In this document: positions 53,217 through 61,089 of the stretch, piece after piece
Layout of the letters: every line of letters begins with the position of its first letter
Position numbering within the stretch: the stretch's first letter is position 1
From: Leisingera daeponensis
Lineage (GTDB): Bacteria > Pseudomonadota > Alphaproteobacteria > Rhodobacterales > Rhodobacteraceae
DNA: 61,208 nucleotides
Assembly: GCF_019801465.1 (NCBI RefSeq)
Contig: NZ_JAHVJA010000017.1
Coordinates: forward strand, 1-61,208
Direction: 5' to 3'
The notes under the pieces: generated by a model
What the model saw: only the letters and a program-made list of their open reading frames with translations
Database searches by the model: none
Told to the model about the DNA's origin: nothing
Translations under genes and position numbers: made by a program

Positions 53217-54887
53217 TCAGTCGTCGATCCGGCCGACCGGGCAGTGCCAGGGCATCAGCTGGCCATAGTCCAACTCACCGCGGTTGCGCTCGATTTCCTG
53301 CACCACCCAGTTCAGGTAGCTGCGGGGGTTGACCTTGTTCAGGCGCGCGCTTTCGATGAGCGAATAGTAGGTTGCCCAGACTTCAGCCGCCTCATGGTTC
53401 CCGGCGAAAAGCGAGTTCTTCTTCGTTAGAGCAATGCCGCGGATGCAGCGTTCGACTGCGTTGTTATCGATCTCAAGCCGGCCATCGAACACGAACCGCG
53501 GCAGCCCGTCAAAGGCGTTGAGCGTGTAGTTGATGGCCGTTTTCAGTTTCCCGGTGGCGTCTTCCTGATGTTTCGTCAGGATGGCTTTGAGCTCGGTCAG
53601 GATGGGCAGGGTTTTCTCGAGGCGCAACTGTTCGCGCGCCTCCGGGGGCAGGCCTTTGGCCGCCTTTTCGACAGCATACATTTTGCGGTACATCTGCACG
53701 ACCTTGGCTGCCAGCTTGCTCTTGGTTGCCAGATGGGCTTCGAAGAACTTGCGCCGTGCATGGGCATTGCAGCGCACCGGCATCAGACCGTCATTCTCCC
53801 GGCTGTCTTTAAAGAGACAGTTGTAACCCGAGTAGCCGTCAGTCTGCAGGAAACGGAGCGACGCGCCAGAAAGCAATTCCTCTGCAACTGCGCCGGCACG
53901 GGAATGGGCATAGCGATACACCACAGCAGGCCGGGCTTCCGAGTTCCAATCGCGTTCATCGCGGTTGATCACCCAAAAATACCCGGTGTCGCACTTTCCC
54001 TTTCCAGGCGCCTGAACCTTCACCGGGGTCTCATCCATTTGTGCGGTATGACCAGCAAGCACATGCGCATGAAGCTCGTCCTGGACCGGCACCAGATGTT
54101 TTGCCAAGTGAGCAACAACCTTGTCGATCGTTTGGCGGGCCAGGTTGATGTTGGCGTTCCTGAACCGCCGCTCCAGCCGATAGGGCGGGATATGCTCGAA
54201 AAACTTCTGACATGCAACTTCGGCCGCAAATCCCGGCTCCAGACTACGTCCCTTCATGATGTAGTTTTTGGATTTCGCAGCCACGGGTTTGTTCTCCTTG
54301 CAGATCCCGTGGTTACACGCGCAGGTGTGATATACGTCTTTCACCAGAACCACATGCTCCGGCACGATCCGGAAGCTCCCGGCACGTTCCTCACGCTTGA
54401 TCGTCTTGAGATCATGCCCGCATGTGCCGCAGCTCATATCGTCGGGGAAATGATCAACGGTGATGACCTTGATATCCTTGGGCACTTTGCGCGAGCGCTT
54501 ACCCTTGGGTTTTTCCTTCGGTTCATCGTCAAGGTCATCGTCAAGCGCGAGGCCAAGGTCATCTTCCGCGGGATCGCCGAGGTCTTTTTCCGAGCTCTGC
54601 CCGAAATGCTCCTGGCGCAGCACCGCCAATTGCTCCGTCACCCGGCGCAGATCGCTCTTGAGCGCAGAGATCCGCCGTTTTGCAGACTGGACTTCGCCTT
54701 CAGTCTCGGAGAACAGCGACAGAATGCTGCTGATCCGTGTGCCGATCTCAACCGTGGCTTCCTCAGGGCTGCTGGGAAGCTGGCGAACAGCGCTGAGAAT
54801 GCCGTCGCAAAGAAAGCCAATAGGGCTCAGCTCGCCAGCATCCGTTTCCTGCTGACCCGGCAGCCAGCCGGGCTCTTGAATGGTCAT
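53217..54887 (-). CDS. IS66 family transposase (TnpC)
   Basis: The 556-residue transposase has an N-terminal coiled-coil region (about 60-100), a zinc-finger-like CGTCGHDL near residue 152 and a second cysteine group CACNHGIC. The catalytic DDE residues lie in MDETPVKV, TDGYSGYN and the EIDNNAVERCIRG block. An acidic linker (LALDDDLDDEPKEKPKGK) lies between coiled coil and finger. The frame is intact, so the element may be active. Confidence 0.93.
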   Translation of the reverse strand: MTIQEPGWLPGQQETDAGELSPIGFLCDGILSAVRQLPSSPEEATVEIGTRISSILSLFSETEGEVQSAKRRISALKSDLRRVTEQLAVLRQEHFGQSSEKDLGDPAEDDLGLALDDDLDDEPKEKPKGKRSRKVPKDIKVITVDHFPDDMSCGTCGHDLKTIKREERAGSFRIVPEHVVLVKDVYHTCACNHGICKENKPVAAKSKNYIMKGRSLEPGFAAEVACQKFFEHIPPYRLERRFRNANINLARQTIDKVVAHLAKHLVPVQDELHAHVLAGHTAQMDETPVKVQAPGKGKCDTGYFWVINRDERDWNSEARPAVVYRYAHSRAGAVAEELLSGASLRFLQTDGYSGYNCLFKDSRENDGLMPVRCNAHARRKFFEAHLATKSKLAAKVVQMYRKMYAVEKAAKGLPPEAREQLRLEKTLPILTELKAILTKHQEDATGKLKTAINYTLNAFDGLPRFVFDGRLEIDNNAVERCIRGIALTKKNSLFAGNHEAAEVWATYYSLIESARLNKVNPRSYLNWVVQEIERNRGELDYGQLMPWHCPVGRIDD

Positions 54888-55182
54888 TGCAAATTTTCCT
54901 CATGGGGTATCGGCCTCCGCCCGCCAACCGGACGCAGGGAGTCACACACCGGGGCTGCGCGAAGCTGGCCCCGCTGAGGCACCATTCCGTGAAGACAGGC
55001 AAAGACAGTCCGTCCCGCCCTGCCGTTTACGGTCAGGGCCGGTTCGCTCATCTTTCCATTTGGGGAAGTGTGCCTATTGGGTGAGGAAGGCCGTCGCCCA
55101 CGCAGAAGCCTTGCGACGGATCGCAGGATTTGCTAAGGGACCAGTGTCAACGCTGGCGGGTTTCGGTCTGCCTCGAACGATC

Positions 55183-55214
55183 ACGCCGGAATGCGCCAAC
55201 ATTCCGGTGTTTTC
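55183..55214 (+). terminator. Terminator-like hairpin without an upstream gene
   Basis: ACGCCGGAATG (55183-55193) pairs with CATTCCGGTGT (55200-55210), one G-U pair, loop CGCCAA, followed by TTTCG. It has rho-independent form on the plus strand, yet no plus-strand gene ends nearby, so it may mark a decayed gene or a small RNA. Confidence 0.5.
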
Positions 55215-55836
55215 GTTTCTAAAGAAGTTCAGGTCTTCATTCTGGTCTCTCCTTCTGCTGATCTTCGTGGCGAGGCTGTTTACACCGGTTCGGGCGAAGA
55301 TGGAATAATTTCACTTAAATCAATGCCTTGTGCGAAAATTGGACTGCAGCTTCGATAGTCTCGGAGAACGCACCCGCTGCACACGAAGACATTGTGCTTC
55401 GCTGCAATTCCCCCACAAATTACAGGTCTTGGCGCTCCCTCGCTGCTGTGCAGGAAACTTGCGAAAACGGCTCCACAGCGGATGCCGCCTTCACAAAGTT
55501 TCCGTTTGTACAATGACCAGGGAGCTTCTGGCCCCCAAGATTCCCAGACCGGCGGCCGTTTTTCGGCAGACGATTCGAGAGGTAATAAGCTGTCAGAGGA
55601 ACCGCACGGCTGAACGTGCCCTCACGCTGATCCTGGATGGATCAGCGTATGTGTCCGCAGGCGGCGAGGGTGATATGAGAGATAGTGTTCAGCATCATAG
55701 GCGGAGATTACCCAGCTGCTGCTGCGAAGAGCAATCCGCGCAGTGTGGGGAAAGCCCTTGCCTCAGGAAGATTGTGATATTTTTACAACTTAAGATATTT
55801 ATTTAAGCGCACCCTTCAATCAACAGGTTGTAGAAT

Positions 55837-55895
55837 CCCCTTCCTATAAAGCCCATAGGGCTGTTAGCTAGGAAGGGGCGGCAGGCGAACCGCCC
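55837..55895 (+). ncRNA. Candidate structured RNA with competing hairpins
   Basis: CCCCTTCCTA (55837-55846) pairs perfectly with TAGGAAGGGG (55869-55878); inside the loop GCCC-ATA-GGGC (55851-55861) forms a second stem. GGGCGG (55876-55881), which shares bases with the large stem, can instead pair with CCGCCC (55890-55895). Two mutually exclusive folds are the hallmark of an attenuator or riboregulator. It lies 440 bp before the HerA gene. No known family is recognised. Confidence 0.35.
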
Positions 55896-56205
55896 GGATC
55901 AGGACGGCAATTTTCGTTAAAGAATCTTTGTTGGCCTTCCAGAAAACGCCGTCATTCCCAAAAAAATGTTGACAACTCTGGGCCTGCCTCATTCGAAGTG
56001 AGCGATTTCAGGAATACTGATAAAAGGTGCAGAGGAAATGGACCGACCGCTCTCCATCTTTCGCGCCTCTCGTGGACACAGTTTCCAGTACTAAATTTGG
56101 CACTGCTCCTTAGGGTTTGTCGGACCGTGATGATCGCAGGCGGCGGCATGAAGCCTGGGCCCAAATGGGTCAAACAGCTACAGTTAGCATCCGCCGTTAA
56201 ACCAC

Positions 56206-56379
56206 ATGCGAAAGGATCTTAGGAAACTTTTACTACTTGGCATTGCAGAGCAGGACGACATTGCGGATGATGAGGGGGCTTTGTTTTTCATAGGCACTCT
56301 TTATGAGGGCCAGCCCGCTCGGAGACGACTAGATGCCAGGATTTACAGAACTACGCGATTTCGAGGCGGAGCTCGTTGA
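56206..56379 (+). CDS. Possible 57-residue ORF overlapping the start of the HerA gene
   Basis: The ATG at 56206 opens MRKDLRKLLLLGIAEQDDIA, followed by a stretch of plausible composition (GALFFIGTLYEGQP), and ends at 56379, 47 bp inside the HerA gene in another frame. No ribosome-binding site is obvious. It could be a small first gene of the defence operon, a remnant, or chance. Confidence 0.25.
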   Translation: MRKDLRKLLLLGIAEQDDIADDEGALFFIGTLYEGQPARRRLDARIYRTTRFRGGAR

Positions 56380-58417
56380 AGGAATGGATGTGCCGGGGCA
56401 AGAGACAACAAGTGAAGCGGGTCCGGTGGCCGAGATCGCCAGAAGCTACCAACCTGAACGATCACAGCCAGGACATCACGAAAACCTTCTCGGTTTTATC
56501 CTAAACCTCTCTTACGACGATGTTACCATCGTGACCTGCGATGCGTGGAAACGCAACTGCGGCGGTGTGCCCCGCAACACCCTCGTGGTAGTGCGGCTAG
56601 CCCCGACACGGGTTTCAAGGGCGGAAGGAAAGGCCTGCGACCGCCTGATCATGGTGCGCATCACAGACTCAATCCCGACGCCGATAGATAGCGACATCAA
56701 GCAGACTGTTTTCGAGTTACATAGAAGTCAGGCCAATATCGACCCAATCTCGGACAAGGAATTCCAGTGGTCCGCTCTCAAGGGTCGGATTGTCGGCACC
56801 TTTTACGACAAGGCTGCCGAGGAAGGGCACCTGGAGATTGGCTTCGGCCCAGACGTGGATACCTTCTTCGCGCCACATCTATACGAGGTCTACGTTCCAA
56901 TCCGCGATCATCTCTCGGAGATGCTAAACGCCTTTAGTGAAGCGCCAGATCCGCTCCAGATTGGTACCTTGCGCTACACGGAAACCCCTTCCATCGTGAC
57001 CCAAGGCCATGTCGAAATCAAAATCGATCCTTCTGATTTCACCGGAAAGACTTACGGTCATAGAACGGCGCTTTTCGGTAAAACTCGGTTCGGCAAATCG
57101 AACACGATGAAGGTTGTTGCCGACACAGTTCTCACAGGCGGGAGAGCCGGTCAGATCATCTTCGATCCCTCGGGAGAGTACACGTACTGGAACGAGCAAG
57201 ACGATGGATGTCTCGCGGCACGCTACCCTAAGAAATGCGTCCGCTACAGCTTAAGCCCGATGCCGCGGGAAAGTGACAAACGCTCTGGTCTTCCGGAACC
57301 TTCCTCCCTGAAAGTCGACTTCTATGCCAACCCAGACGTAGGTAAGAGTCTGATTTTTAGTCTTTGGGAAAGCGAGTACGGGAGCAGTATTCCCGACTAC
57401 ATCGCACCAGCCCGCGAGTGGGAGCCTGAGCCTTTAGCATCAGCACCAACACTCGCCAGCGATCAAAGTGGCTACAAGCGTTACTGGCGAACAATGGGGA
57501 TTTGGTACTCCATTCTCGCCGAAGCTGGCTTTCCGCCACCGACCGGAAACATCTGGGTGGATTTCAGGAAGGATGTGAAGGACCAACTTCTTGCCGACGA
57601 ACAGCTAAAGCAGACCATTGAAGGTGCCGATGGCAAAATGAAGAATATGCTGCCTTACCGCGTGGCAGCAAATGTCTGGAAGAGGGTTGCCGAAATACAC
57701 GCGGATGCAAGTGCGTCGGATAGGCGCAAACTGTTCCCTGCGTCCAGCACGACCGGCGACCCTTACTTTGACCCGACCGCAGCGGGCCTTTTGGCCATCT
57801 TGAATGGGGCGGCTCGGGGCGCGTCAGGCCCAAAGAAATTCACCCGTTTCAAGGAATACCACGCGGTGGGCGGGGCCAACGTCTTCACCAAAGTCATAGA
57901 AGAAGCGCACTCCGGAAAGACGGTTTTTTTGGATCTGTCCATGGGCGACGAGAAGGTACGAAAAGCGATCGCCGAGCGGATAGCTCGTTCGCTTCTGGCA
58001 AGTCAGATGCGGCGCTTCAATGAAGGCGCTCTGGGAACTGATATGGTCATCCTCTACTTTGAGGAAGCTCACATCTTGTTCCCGAGTGACGATCGCGGAT
58101 TGGGAGACAACGTCTACAACAAGCTTGCCAAGGAAGGCGCGAAGTTCAATATCTCTCTTGTTTACGCCACGCAGTCGATCTCTACGCTGTCGCCTGACTT
58201 AGTAAAAAATACTGAGAATTTTATCGTCACGCATCTCGACGATGATCGCGAGGTGCGTGAACTTCAGCACAAGCGGGCCTTTCGCGATATAGCAGCCGAT
58301 GTCGAACGGATCACATCGAAGGGGTATGTACGGCTCAAAACGCTTTCGATGCCTTTCGCTTTGCCAGTTCAAATCCGCAAATTCTCCGGAGCACCGGACC
58401 CATCACGGGAAGACTGA
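56333..58417 (+). CDS. herA: HerA-type DNA-translocating ATPase (DUF87 family)
   Basis: The 694-residue P-loop ATPase is of the HerA/FtsK superfamily. An N-terminal beta-rich region (about 40-240, HAS-barrel position) precedes Walker A GKTRFGKS (residues 249-256), where Arg-Phe replaces the usual small residues. The post-Walker DPSGEYT follows. Walker B is MVILYFEEAH (571-580), and the sensor segment reads YATQSISTLSPDLVKNTENF. HerA forms a hexamer that pumps DNA into NurA, whose gene follows after 3 bp. The ATG at 56333 has GGAG 9 bp upstream. Codon use is visibly less GC-rich than in the metabolic region. Confidence 0.88.
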   Translation: MPGFTELRDFEAELVEGMDVPGQETTSEAGPVAEIARSYQPERSQPGHHENLLGFILNLSYDDVTIVTCDAWKRNCGGVPRNTLVVVRLAPTRVSRAEGKACDRLIMVRITDSIPTPIDSDIKQTVFELHRSQANIDPISDKEFQWSALKGRIVGTFYDKAAEEGHLEIGFGPDVDTFFAPHLYEVYVPIRDHLSEMLNAFSEAPDPLQIGTLRYTETPSIVTQGHVEIKIDPSDFTGKTYGHRTALFGKTRFGKSNTMKVVADTVLTGGRAGQIIFDPSGEYTYWNEQDDGCLAARYPKKCVRYSLSPMPRESDKRSGLPEPSSLKVDFYANPDVGKSLIFSLWESEYGSSIPDYIAPAREWEPEPLASAPTLASDQSGYKRYWRTMGIWYSILAEAGFPPPTGNIWVDFRKDVKDQLLADEQLKQTIEGADGKMKNMLPYRVAANVWKRVAEIHADASASDRRKLFPASSTTGDPYFDPTAAGLLAILNGAARGASGPKKFTRFKEYHAVGGANVFTKVIEEAHSGKTVFLDLSMGDEKVRKAIAERIARSLLASQMRRFNEGALGTDMVILYFEEAHILFPSDDRGLGDNVYNKLAKEGAKFNISLVYATQSISTLSPDLVKNTENFIVTHLDDDREVRELQHKRAFRDIAADVERITSKGYVRLKTLSMPFALPVQIRKFSGAPDPSRED

Positions 58418-58420
58418 ACC

Positions 58421-59758
58421 ATGCCCTATCAGAAAAGGGGCGGAGCCGGCTTCGAAGCGGCTTCCAAGATCGCGCACATGGAGATGATTCAGCACCCTGT
58501 TCTCCAGAGCGTGGTGCAAAGCCTACGTGTAGATGATGCGCCACGCACACCTGCGGGAACGGAGCCGACCCTCCGCGTTGATATCGCGCAAGCGCCAGTG
58601 ATCGAGGATATCGTGACCGTAGATGCGGGACTTCAGGTCGTGCCGAACCCGGTGCGCCGAGAGAAGGCCATGTCCTTCATCAACCCTGGGGCTAGCCTGC
58701 TCCGCCTTGCTGATCTTGAGAGGCTCGCGGCCGATCCGATCATGGATCCTCGGGACATGAGTGACATCTTGGGCCGACATACGCTGCGGCCAGCCTACCT
58801 GCCGCTTCGGGGTGTGCGCATGGGGTCGCGCTCAATGAAGGACACGCTTCGGGAGGTTATAAACGCCACTCTGTGCCGGGGTATTACAGATCTCTACGAC
58901 GTGCTCGAGTTTCTCCTCTTCGAGGGGTGGCTGCCGCAGGGAGCGCCCCGCGCAAAGCGGTCCATGAAGTGCCTCGATTGCCGACAGGAGTTTGACTTAC
59001 CGCCGAAGCAGATTTTCGGCTGCCCTCATTGCGCGCACGCGCACTATCTGTCGGACTACCTCGGCCTATTGTCAGATTCAGACAGCGAAGAGTCGCCGGG
59101 CGAAGAGGTGGCGCATGGCTTCATGGGCGTTCTGGAAGTCTTGTGCCTCTTCCGTCTGCCAATGCTCCTGACCAAAGCGAACCGCGACGCGCGGCTTGCC
59201 AACATCCTTTTTATAAAGGACGGGTCTTTGATGCTCCGCGCCGCCGGATTTCGGGTTGTCGACGGAATCCGGCGTTACCTCGATTGGCTACGGGCTAAAG
59301 GTTCTCCGATGCATCTTGTTGGCGTAGAGAAAACCGGGCAAATGACCGAATTCCTTGAGGACTTTTCGCAAGCCGTGCCGCAGCCAGGCGATGTCTTTAT
59401 GCCGCCACGACGCTTTATCAAGGAAGAGATCCAAGGCCGAAGCTATGATCCAGAGGGGTATCGCGACCGGGTTAGCTACGGCACTAGAATTGGGGTCCGA
59501 CTGTCCGAGACCCACGTAGTGGCCCTTCAGACACCTGCTACAACTCTCGCCAATGGCGGGCCCGAAGTCCCAGTCCCTACCGATTTTCCCGAGCTCGAAG
59601 AGATTGTGCGGACGCTATCGAGACTGACAAGCGCGCGCTATCCGAATGCTCTACTACCCCTTGTGCATGCTAACCGACAGGTCAGCCTCGCGAACGGCCG
59701 CTCCTCCAGAATCTTGGAAGAGTACGTGATGTCACTTATGCGGGGCGGCGGGGCTTAA
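58421..59758 (+). CDS. nurA: NurA-like nuclease with a zinc-ribbon insertion
   Basis: The 445-residue protein carries the NurA-type active-site motif KDGSL (Asp267-Gly-Ser269) in a strand context (NILFIKDGSLMLRAAG). A later strand ends in LVGVEKTGQMTEF, matching the NurA pattern in which a second motif with a lysine follows. Before it lies a four-cysteine zinc ribbon, C184-x2-C187 and C201-x2-C204. The N-terminal 180 residues are family-specific. NurA nucleases degrade DNA fed by HerA. It starts 3 bp after the HerA stop, with GGGAAG upstream. The assignment rests on motif plus neighbour; overall similarity is weak. Confidence 0.68.
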   Translation: MPYQKRGGAGFEAASKIAHMEMIQHPVLQSVVQSLRVDDAPRTPAGTEPTLRVDIAQAPVIEDIVTVDAGLQVVPNPVRREKAMSFINPGASLLRLADLERLAADPIMDPRDMSDILGRHTLRPAYLPLRGVRMGSRSMKDTLREVINATLCRGITDLYDVLEFLLFEGWLPQGAPRAKRSMKCLDCRQEFDLPPKQIFGCPHCAHAHYLSDYLGLLSDSDSEESPGEEVAHGFMGVLEVLCLFRLPMLLTKANRDARLANILFIKDGSLMLRAAGFRVVDGIRRYLDWLRAKGSPMHLVGVEKTGQMTEFLEDFSQAVPQPGDVFMPPRRFIKEEIQGRSYDPEGYRDRVSYGTRIGVRLSETHVVALQTPATTLANGGPEVPVPTDFPELEEIVRTLSRLTSARYPNALLPLVHANRQVSLANGRSSRILEEYVMSLMRGGGA

Positions 59759-59774
59759 CAATCGGAGGAGCGGG

Positions 59775-60815
59775 ATGGTGTCTCAAGCCGTGGGCAACCA
59801 AGCACAAATAAAAGAAGGCAAAACGCAATCTGCGGCCGTCGTTCAGGAAGCCTGCAAGCCATTCCTCCGCTGGGCCGGCGGCAAACGATGGCTCGCACGC
59901 AGCCTCGCACCGATACTGAGACGTCATCTTGATACGAGCGGTGGCACCTACATCGAGCCCTTCCTGGGATCGGGTGCGATCTTTTATGCAACAGCTCCGG
60001 CCCGCGCGATCCTAAACGACCTAAATGAAGACCTTGTTTTGGCGCATGCGGCTGTGGCCGACGTGCCTGACTACCTAGTCAAAGCCTTAGCCTCCTTGCC
60101 GGTAGATAGAGAAACCTACAACGCAGTCAGGGAACTCGCACCCAAATCCCCATTTGAGCGTGCCGTGCGAATGATTTGGCTCAATCGCACCTGTTATGGC
60201 GGCATTCACCGGACCAACAAGCAAGGCCAATTTAACACTCCTTATGGAGGAGGCTCTAGGCGCCCGGACGTATTGTGGCGAGAAGGGATCGTTGAGGGAT
60301 GCGCCCAAGTTTTATCCGGAGATATTGACCTTACGGTTGGAGACTTCGAAGCCGCTATCGACCGAGCAGGAGACGGGGATGTTGTCTTCTGTGATCCCAC
60401 TTACTCGAACCCTAATCGCGATCATTTCGACCGCTATGGCCCTTCAGTTTTTTCTTGGGCTGATCAGGTACGACTGTCTTCTGCGTGCCGAAGAGCTCTT
60501 GGCCGAGGTGCTACAGTCATCGTGACCAATGGCGCTTATTCCCAATTGGCCGAGATCTATCCCGATGCTTACCGGATCACCCTAAAGCGAGCGACGAGCA
60601 TGGGGGTGCGTCGGAAAGCTGGAACGGATGACGAGTATCTCTTTATCCTTGATCCGTGGAAACGTCGCCGAAAGTGGGCCGGGTTGGGCGAGATCGAGAA
60701 CCGCCTCAAGCAGGCGGCTGAGGCGAGCCGCGTGTCTGCTCTGAGCGAAGCCCGTCGGCCGAAAGTGCAAGCACCTCGGGCAATTGTTCGACCGATCGAA
60801 CCTGTGCTGGACTAA
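59775..60815 (+). CDS. D12-class (Dam-type) DNA adenine-N6 methyltransferase
   Basis: The 346-residue methyltransferase has the Dam-family order: KPFLRWAGGKRWLARSLAPIL near residue 29, the AdoMet motif EPFLGSGAIFY (F63 to G67), LNDLNEDLV, NRTCYGG-type target-domain start, and motif IV DPTY (D207-Y210), with Thr instead of the usual Pro at position 3. It would methylate adenine at N6 in a short site such as GATC-like sequences; the specificity cannot be read off. A strong GGAGGAG site precedes the ATG, 16 bp after the NurA stop, so it is in the same operon. An extra C-terminal region (about 290-346) is rich in Arg and Ala. Confidence 0.88.
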   Translation: MVSQAVGNQAQIKEGKTQSAAVVQEACKPFLRWAGGKRWLARSLAPILRRHLDTSGGTYIEPFLGSGAIFYATAPARAILNDLNEDLVLAHAAVADVPDYLVKALASLPVDRETYNAVRELAPKSPFERAVRMIWLNRTCYGGIHRTNKQGQFNTPYGGGSRRPDVLWREGIVEGCAQVLSGDIDLTVGDFEAAIDRAGDGDVVFCDPTYSNPNRDHFDRYGPSVFSWADQVRLSSACRRALGRGATVIVTNGAYSQLAEIYPDAYRITLKRATSMGVRRKAGTDDEYLFILDPWKRRRKWAGLGEIENRLKQAAEASRVSALSEARRPKVQAPRAIVRPIEPVLD

Positions 60816-60987
60816 CACCATTTAACGAAGTTGGTTCAGCGACCTAAAGCCCCAGAGTAAAATGGAAAATTCCAAGTCAACGCGCTTACCAAACCTCCGG
60901 CCGCTAATGCTCTCAGCGCACTAAGCTGTTAGGTGTCAGGCAAAACCGACTTTTGTGTCACGTCGCTGACCCAGGTTGCGAGCTGCA

Positions 60988-61007
60988 CACGAAGGCGGAC
61001 CTTCGTG
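60988..61007. repeat. Perfect hairpin downstream of the methyltransferase gene
   Basis: CACGAAGG-CGGA-CCTTCGTG is an 8-bp perfect dyad 170 bp after the operon end, with no T-run on either strand. It may be a transcript end or part of an old mobile-element flank. Confidence 0.4.
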
Positions 61008-61089
61008 GATAGTGCGGAGAATGTCGGGACCGAGCCCATACTGTGAATTTGATTTTCTTGCTGCGTGGGCTCGCAGTAGGGATAATGCG

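Larger units (their letters stand above)
53170..54948. mobile_element. IS66-family insertion sequence (ISBst12-like, single transposase gene)
   Basis: The element contains one IS66 transposase gene and no TnpA or TnpB. Candidate ends are TGTGTGA (53170-53176) and its complement TCACACA (54942-54948); TGCGTC follows each end with a 3- or 5-bp spacer. No clear 8-bp target duplication is seen next to these points, so the exact borders are uncertain. Confidence 0.55.
54949..56205. other. Gene-poor region between the IS66 element and the HerA operon
   Basis: About 1.26 kb holds no gene I can defend; frames here lack protein-like composition or ribosome-binding sites. It contains a terminator-like hairpin (55183-55214), a composite hairpin (55837-55895) and AT-rich tracts at 55770-55830 and 55900-55990. 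It looks like decayed, horizontally acquired DNA or the leader of the defence operon. Confidence 0.5.

Noticed and set aside
55330-55806. A 158-residue frame in the gene-poor stretch.
   Set aside because: Cys/Arg-rich composition, no ribosome-binding site and no recognisable motif; it looks like chance coding.
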